A stretch of DNA of 43,762 bases, from the NCBI GenBank assembly GCA_003141235.1, contig PLLL01000103.1, positions 272 to 44,033 on the forward strand. Direction: 5' to 3'. The translations under genes and the position numbers were made by a program. Shown in pieces: positions 39,968-43,762 of the stretch. A model generated the notes under the pieces. The model worked only from the letters and a program-made list of their open reading frames with translations. It did not search any database and was not told the origin of the DNA. The first letter of the stretch is position 1, and each line of letters opens with the position of its first letter. The DNA comes from Dehalococcoidia bacterium. Lineage in GTDB: Bacteria > Chloroflexota > Dehalococcoidia > Dehalococcoidales > RBG-16-60-22.

Positions 39968-41239
39968 CTATAGAGTGGCCATGGCCAGGATTTCAACGAT
40001 GTCATAGACTTTCAAGTTTTTGTTGTTTTTCCGTATCGCGGTTTCGAAGAGACTTTCGCAACCGGGGCAACCGGTAACAACGGCTTCAGCTTTTGTAGAT
40101 GCAGCTTCATTGATTCTTTCCGTGGCCGTCCAGAGGGCATATTCCGGGTTCGTTTCTATAACGCCTCCGCCGCTGCCACAGCACCAGGCGAATTCCTTAT
40201 GACGGTCCATTTCCACCAGTTTCAAACCCGGTATACTCTGCAACAGCTCCCGCGGCGGTTCGTAGACACCTTTCGTCCCGCGGCGGAACTCCTTTGGAGG
40301 GTCGAAAATGATTAACTGGCCGGGTACTCTCTGGCCTTTCCAATGAATGTAAGGCTCACCTTGCCGTCCAAGATGGCAGGGGTCATGATAGGTTACGGTC
40401 AGATTGACTTTCTTCGTGGGTTTTAGTTTTCCCTGCTGGACCAAGCGGTTGAAGAACTCTGAAGTATGGAGAACTTCAAAATCTCCTTTAACCCCGAACT
40501 TGTCATAGAGCACCTTAAAAGCGAAGTAACATTCGGCGCATCCGGTAACAAGAGTTTTGGCGCCTAATTTATTAATAGATTCCATATTGCTTCTGGCTTT
40601 ATCGGCGGCTTCGGTCTGATAGCCCATCTGATAGGCGCGGCCTCCGCAGCATGGCTCATCCATGGCAATGCCCACATCTATATTGGCTTTTTGCATCAAT
40701 TTGACCGTTTGTTGTGCGACGGCCCATCGAGTTTTATCATGTCTGGTTCTGCAGCCGGCGTGATAAATGACCTGAACGCTTTGTTTTGTATAGTCCTTAA
40801 CACCCAGTTTGCTCGCCCATTCTCCCTGCCCGGCGTTGCCTTCCAGCAACATCGGTCCACCGTTTTTCAAACTGGTAATCATTTTGTCCAAAGCAGGGGG
40901 AGCGTTCCCATGTTTAACCATCTCGCTTCGTATCGCATTCATCGGCTCCAGTACTTCCATATCCATGGCATATTTGCAGGAAACGTCACAGGCGCCGCAC
41001 ATCTGGCAGTTATAGATTATCTCACGCAGTTTGGGAGATGAGTAATCCAATTGCTTGTCCAGCAACGCCACGCCAATGCCCAACCTGCCTCCGCCAGAAA
41101 ACGCGCGGTAATCGAATCTGGAAATGCTCGGGCAGATATTGACATGGTCATATCCTTTTAGAGTTTCCAAGGGGACAAACTTGCAGGCTGAACAGCGGCA
41201 ACAGGTTGTCATATCATCCCTGAACTCTTCTAATCCCAT
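39968..41239 (-). CDS. GlcF-type Fe-S protein with two CCG domains
   Basis: This 423-residue protein has N-terminal [4Fe-4S] motifs: CCRCSACKFVP with NICPS, and NCQMCGACDVSCKYAMD. Two cysteine-rich CCG domains follow: YHAGCRTRHD, EPCCGGRAYQ and GCAECYFAF, then YHDPCHLGRQGEPY, WCCGSGGGV and GCPGCESLF. This is the layout of the iron-sulfur subunit of glycolate or lactate oxidase (GlcF, LutA/LudE relatives) and of HdrD. It takes electrons from the GlcD-type partners on either side and hands them to quinone or a soluble carrier. AGGAGTG is before the ATG. The gene lies between the two GlcD-type genes, which supports one three-part complex or alternative partners. Confidence 0.87.
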   Translation of the reverse strand: MGLEEFRDDMTTCCRCSACKFVPLETLKGYDHVNICPSISRFDYRAFSGGGRLGIGVALLDKQLDYSSPKLREIIYNCQMCGACDVSCKYAMDMEVLEPMNAIRSEMVKHGNAPPALDKMITSLKNGGPMLLEGNAGQGEWASKLGVKDYTKQSVQVIYHAGCRTRHDKTRWAVAQQTVKLMQKANIDVGIAMDEPCCGGRAYQMGYQTEAADKARSNMESINKLGAKTLVTGCAECYFAFKVLYDKFGVKGDFEVLHTSEFFNRLVQQGKLKPTKKVNLTVTYHDPCHLGRQGEPYIHWKGQRVPGQLIIFDPPKEFRRGTKGVYEPPRELLQSIPGLKLVEMDRHKEFAWCCGSGGGVIETNPEYALWTATERINEAASTKAEAVVTGCPGCESLFETAIRKNNKNLKVYDIVEILAMATL

Positions 41240-41285
41240 TTCTTCACTCCTTAAACAATAATCTGAACGCGTTAATCGAAATAAA

Positions 41286-42746
41286 CTAAAAACATAGTTT
41301 ACCGGGATTCATAATATGTTTGGGGTCTGTGATTTGCTTCACTTTCTTTAAAGCAGCAACAGTGGCGGCATCCCGGTTCATGATTAACGAAGTATTTTCA
41401 CCATATGGCCGAGAGAAGAAAGCGCCTTTTTCCATCAGACTTCTGGTGGCGATAGAATTAAGTTGTTTAACTTTGTCTGTTTCGGCAGCATTTAGAGGAT
41501 TATAGAAGAGGTTGAACTCGCAATGACAATTCACGCCTTGAACGATTGGCTGGAGGTAGATGCCGATGTTTGTCGTTGTAAAACCTATCTTATCGGCTTC
41601 CTCATGCATTGTTTTTATCAATTCATCAAGTTTTTCGTAGATGGTGAGGAAAAATATATCTTGGCAGGCGCCCTGAATTCGTATTTTCCAATAAGGTTCG
41701 GAAGACGGTTGCTGGATTATTTTTAAAAACTCGTTAGCGTGGATTTTCCCCAAGGTTTTTACGGCCTGAACGCCGATTTTTTTGGCTACGCCGTTCATGT
41801 CTTCCATCTGCCCTTTAATTCTTTCTTCAGGGTAATAATCATAGGCAGCAATATTAAAGAATAATATCCAGGGTGTTAAACTAGTCTTTATTTTTTGGAA
41901 TTCTGTGCCGTTATTAGCCAGCAAAGCTGCTACGTCGACGTTGTTCAGGACAAGGCATTCATTGGCGAGTCGAAGCCTGACCAACCAATGTAGCGCATTG
42001 GTAATATTTTCCAAATTTGATGAACCGATAAAATAAGGCTCTTCCAGTTTAGGTAATATTTCACACCGCGCAGTACCCCAGGTAACGATGCCCATAGTCC
42101 CTTGAGCACCCTGGATTAAACGATACCAGGAAGCCGAGGACGGCCCGGCGGCTTCTTTTTGAGAACCTCCGGCAGCCCACTGTTCTTCAATGGTACCGGA
42201 GCCGGCTGCCGCGCCTGTGCGGAATAGTTCACCGTTTCCGAATGTTATTTCGAAACAACCGCTCGGGTCACTGATATCCCAATGATAGATAGGCATTACA
42301 ACGGGTTCTCTTTCCAGCAAGCTTCCCAACACAGATTTTGAACGGCGTGGAGCTAAAGGAATATTAAGCCTCAACCCTTCTTTAGCTACGGCGGAGATCA
42401 ATTCTCCAAAAGTGACACCTGGTTCGAACATGGCCATACGATGCTTTCTGCTGATGTGGATAACTCGTTTCATTCCACTAAGGTCGACAATGACCGCCCC
42501 GCCAGTACCAGGAACGGTATCTCCCCGAAAGTGAGGAGCCCCCGAACTGACGGGGATAAGTGGGGTTTGTGTTTCATTTGCGATTTTCACTAGATTTTGC
42601 ACTTCTTCGAGATTTTTCACTTTTACAACATAGGCTGGTCTTATCGGGCTCACGAAGCTTAAGTCCCTGGAAAAAGACTCCAATATATCGGGTTTAAATT
42701 CTACGTTTTCTTTGCCTAACAACTGGGATAATTTCTCTACAATCAA
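41286..42746 (-). CDS. GlcD-type FAD-binding oxidoreductase (VAO/PCMH), copy B
   Basis: This is a 486-residue VAO-fold flavoprotein with VVKVKNLEEVQNLVKIANETQTPLIPVSSGAP (cited as TPLIPVSSGAP) as the first FAD loop, VDLSGMKRVIHISRKHRMAMFEPGVTFGEL (cited as FEPGVTFGEL) as the second, and a final DPKHIMNPGKLCF motif matching the D-P-x-x-x-x-N-P-G-K end of GlcD-type enzymes. It is only distantly similar to copy A, so the two probably act on different substrates or one is structural. The start is TTG at 42746, seven bases after AGGAG. It is the first gene of the array, and a perfect 13-bp palindrome lies 58 bases upstream. Confidence 0.85.
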   Translation of the reverse strand: MIVEKLSQLLGKENVEFKPDILESFSRDLSFVSPIRPAYVVKVKNLEEVQNLVKIANETQTPLIPVSSGAPHFRGDTVPGTGGAVIVDLSGMKRVIHISRKHRMAMFEPGVTFGELISAVAKEGLRLNIPLAPRRSKSVLGSLLEREPVVMPIYHWDISDPSGCFEITFGNGELFRTGAAAGSGTIEEQWAAGGSQKEAAGPSSASWYRLIQGAQGTMGIVTWGTARCEILPKLEEPYFIGSSNLENITNALHWLVRLRLANECLVLNNVDVAALLANNGTEFQKIKTSLTPWILFFNIAAYDYYPEERIKGQMEDMNGVAKKIGVQAVKTLGKIHANEFLKIIQQPSSEPYWKIRIQGACQDIFFLTIYEKLDELIKTMHEEADKIGFTTTNIGIYLQPIVQGVNCHCEFNLFYNPLNAAETDKVKQLNSIATRSLMEKGAFFSRPYGENTSLIMNRDAATVAALKKVKQITDPKHIMNPGKLCF

Positions 42747-42803
42747 AGCCCGCTCCTTTTGATTTGTATTTAAATTAACTTCGACTAATTGACCTGAATT
42801 ATT

Positions 42804-42840
42804 GTATCATATTATGGTACTAATATTCATAATATGATAC
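42804..42840. promoter_or_regulatory. Perfect palindrome, candidate operator of the flavoprotein operon
   Basis: GTATCATATTATG (42804-42816) and CATAATATGATAC (42828-42840) are perfect inverted 13-mers with an 11-base spacer. It lies 58 bases before the first gene of the array and is the only strong symmetric site there. The IclR-type gene just upstream is the natural candidate to bind it. Confidence 0.65.
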
Positions 42841-43057
42841 TGTGCCCCAATTTAGCACAACCTTAAAAGAAAGTCAAGTACTTTATTGAAGATTATTTGC
42901 TGGTTGAAATGTCCTATTGGATTACTTCGTAAGATTAAATATTTTGAATATAAATTGCTTTGAAGCTTGGGGGACAGGATGAAAGGACGAAGGCGAAATT
43001 TGAAATATAAGGAGTGAATAATTGTCAAAAATACACCAGTTACAGTAATCGTCTTTT
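42841..43057. other. Upstream region of the flavoprotein operon, no convincing gene
   Basis: The region is AT-rich. Minus-strand frames here lack ribosome sites. It should contain the operon promoter, but no clear -35/-10 pair stands out. Confidence 0.3.
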
Positions 43058-43222
43058 ATGGGATACCAGGAAAATGAATATTCTGGGAAAATACAATTTG
43101 AGGACAAAAAGAGGATAGGCGAAGCTCAAGTTATTTTAAATGATGCTAATTACCGTCATAAATGGATTAGATACAGGGAAGACAACTCGATACTGCGGGA
43201 ACTTTATCAGCGTTTTTTGTAA
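43058..43222 (+). CDS. Possible 54-residue hypothetical protein
   Basis: An ATG at 43058 opens 54 codons to TAA at 43220-43222, ending exactly next to the convergent IclR gene. The product is polar and charged (FEDKKRIGEAQVILNDANYRH is in the middle, cited as GEAQVILNDANY; end RELYQRFL). No Shine-Dalgarno is present and I do not recognise it. It could be chance or the remnant of a longer gene. Confidence 0.2.
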   Translation: MGYQENEYSGKIQFEDKKRIGEAQVILNDANYRHKWIRYREDNSILRELYQRFL

Positions 43223-43762
43223 TTAATTGTTCAGGTTATTATCCTTATATCCGAGTTGTTTGGATATATTATTGGAATATTGTTTTAGAATCGGTGCAAG
43301 CTCCAGCATTTCATCCCGTGACCGCCGTGCGGAAGGAGCCAAGATCCCGGCAGAACCGACTACTTTACCGGTGCTATCTTTAATATCGGAGGCAATCCCG
43401 AAAACTCCGATGGCGTATTCTTCATTGTCAAACGCTATTCCTTCTCTTCTGATATTAACCAGTTGATTTTTCAAGGTTTCAATATCGATTATTGTTTTGG
43501 GAGTTCTACCTTTAAAAGGATTATTTTTAAAATATACTTCAAGTTCACTTTCTGACATATCGGCTAAAATGATTTTACCGAGGCATGTGCAAAATAATGG
43601 TATCGATGTGCCTTCATCCGGTACAACTTTTAGAGGGCTTTCCGTATAGCTGGTCTCATGAAAAGTTTCAGTAATAACATCTTTACGTCGGTCCCATTCC
43701 GCGATAATTACAGACTCCTTCACCAATCTGTTCAATTCAAAGAGAAAAGGAAGTGCTATTTC
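43223..43762 (-). CDS. IclR-family transcriptional regulator, effector domain (partial)
   Basis: The frame is open to the window edge and encodes about 179 residues of the IclR effector-binding domain. ALPFLFELNRLVKESVIIAEWD (cited as LNRLVKESVIIAEWD) is the first helix-strand, PLFCTCLGKIILADMSESELEVYF (cited as CTCLGKIILADMSE) matches the conserved T-A-x-G-K-x-x-L-A segment, and REGIAFDNEEYAIGVFGIASDI (cited as DNEEYAIGVFGIA) matches D-x-E-E-x-x-x-G. The DNA-binding HTH domain lies beyond the window. IclR proteins control catabolic operons and bind small acids. It is on the same strand as, and 476 bases upstream of, the flavoprotein array, with a palindrome between, so it is the likely regulator. 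Confidence 0.9.
   Translation of the reverse strand, partial: EIALPFLFELNRLVKESVIIAEWDRRKDVITETFHETSYTESPLKVVPDEGTSIPLFCTCLGKIILADMSESELEVYFKNNPFKGRTPKTIIDIETLKNQLVNIRREGIAFDNEEYAIGVFGIASDIKDSTGKVVGSAGILAPSARRSRDEMLELAPILKQYSNNISKQLGYKDNNLNN

Noticed and set aside
42922-43107. Minus-strand 61-residue ORF
   Set aside because: Composition is random-like, with no ribosome site, and it overlaps the operon's upstream region.

Overview
The window is bacterial, of moderate GC, and reads like an anaerobe with a Wood-Ljungdahl pathway. The evidence is a MetF-MetV methylenetetrahydrofolate reductase pair, a [NiFe] hydrogenase without a visible export signal, and a full HdrABC set, together with an oxygen-independent class II (B12) ribonucleotide reductase. 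Gene content and the style of the dispersed repeats suggest Chloroflexota, possibly Dehalococcoidia. That placement is inference; no 16S gene is present.

Layout. 1-3060: the end of an Fe-S flavoprotein subunit, a SnoaL-like protein, an MFS exporter and a flavodoxin. 3061-4151: an AT-rich islet of three tiny genes plus a short inverted-repeat element. 4152-13649: a minus-strand energy and C1 module (hdrC-hdrB-hdrA, then hydrogenase small and large subunits, metV, metF), split by an AT-rich, oppositely oriented PD-(D/E)XK-like gene (8454-9929). 13751-24546: mostly housekeeping (tRNA-Cys, purM, a glutamic-type membrane protease, tilS, a radical-SAM partner protein, nrdR-nrdJ, folC), with HicA/HicB-like genes interspersed. 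24531-25225: a compact element inserted in the 3' end of folC, with imperfect terminal inverted repeats, 50-bp tandem repeats and a DUF559 endonuclease, flanked by a 14-bp target duplication. 25288-30600: a membrane protein, an RNase D gene with a stop at codon 2, ribD, tRNA-Lys, a frameshifted tyrosine recombinase, a C2H2 zinc-finger/coiled-coil protein and a tRNA remnant that lacks its 5' acceptor strand. 30597-43762: a long minus-strand array of a peptide-type ABC importer (no ATPase seen), two paralogous FAD_binding_2 flavoproteins around a QueG-like Fe-S protein, two GlcD-type FAD oxidases with a GlcF-type Fe-S protein, and an IclR regulator with a perfect palindrome in front of the first enzyme gene.

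How it works together. Hydrogenase, HdrABC and MetFV are likely to pass electrons from H2 to methylene-tetrahydrofolate. NrdR probably represses its own operon through two boxes in and near the promoter. The right-hand array looks like import and oxidation of an unknown organic acid under IclR control.

The most interesting signals are the DUF559 element in folC, the nuclease gene wedged into the Hdr/hydrogenase module, the convergent HicA/HicB pair between direct repeats, the decayed recombinase/tRNA zone, and the flavoprotein operon.
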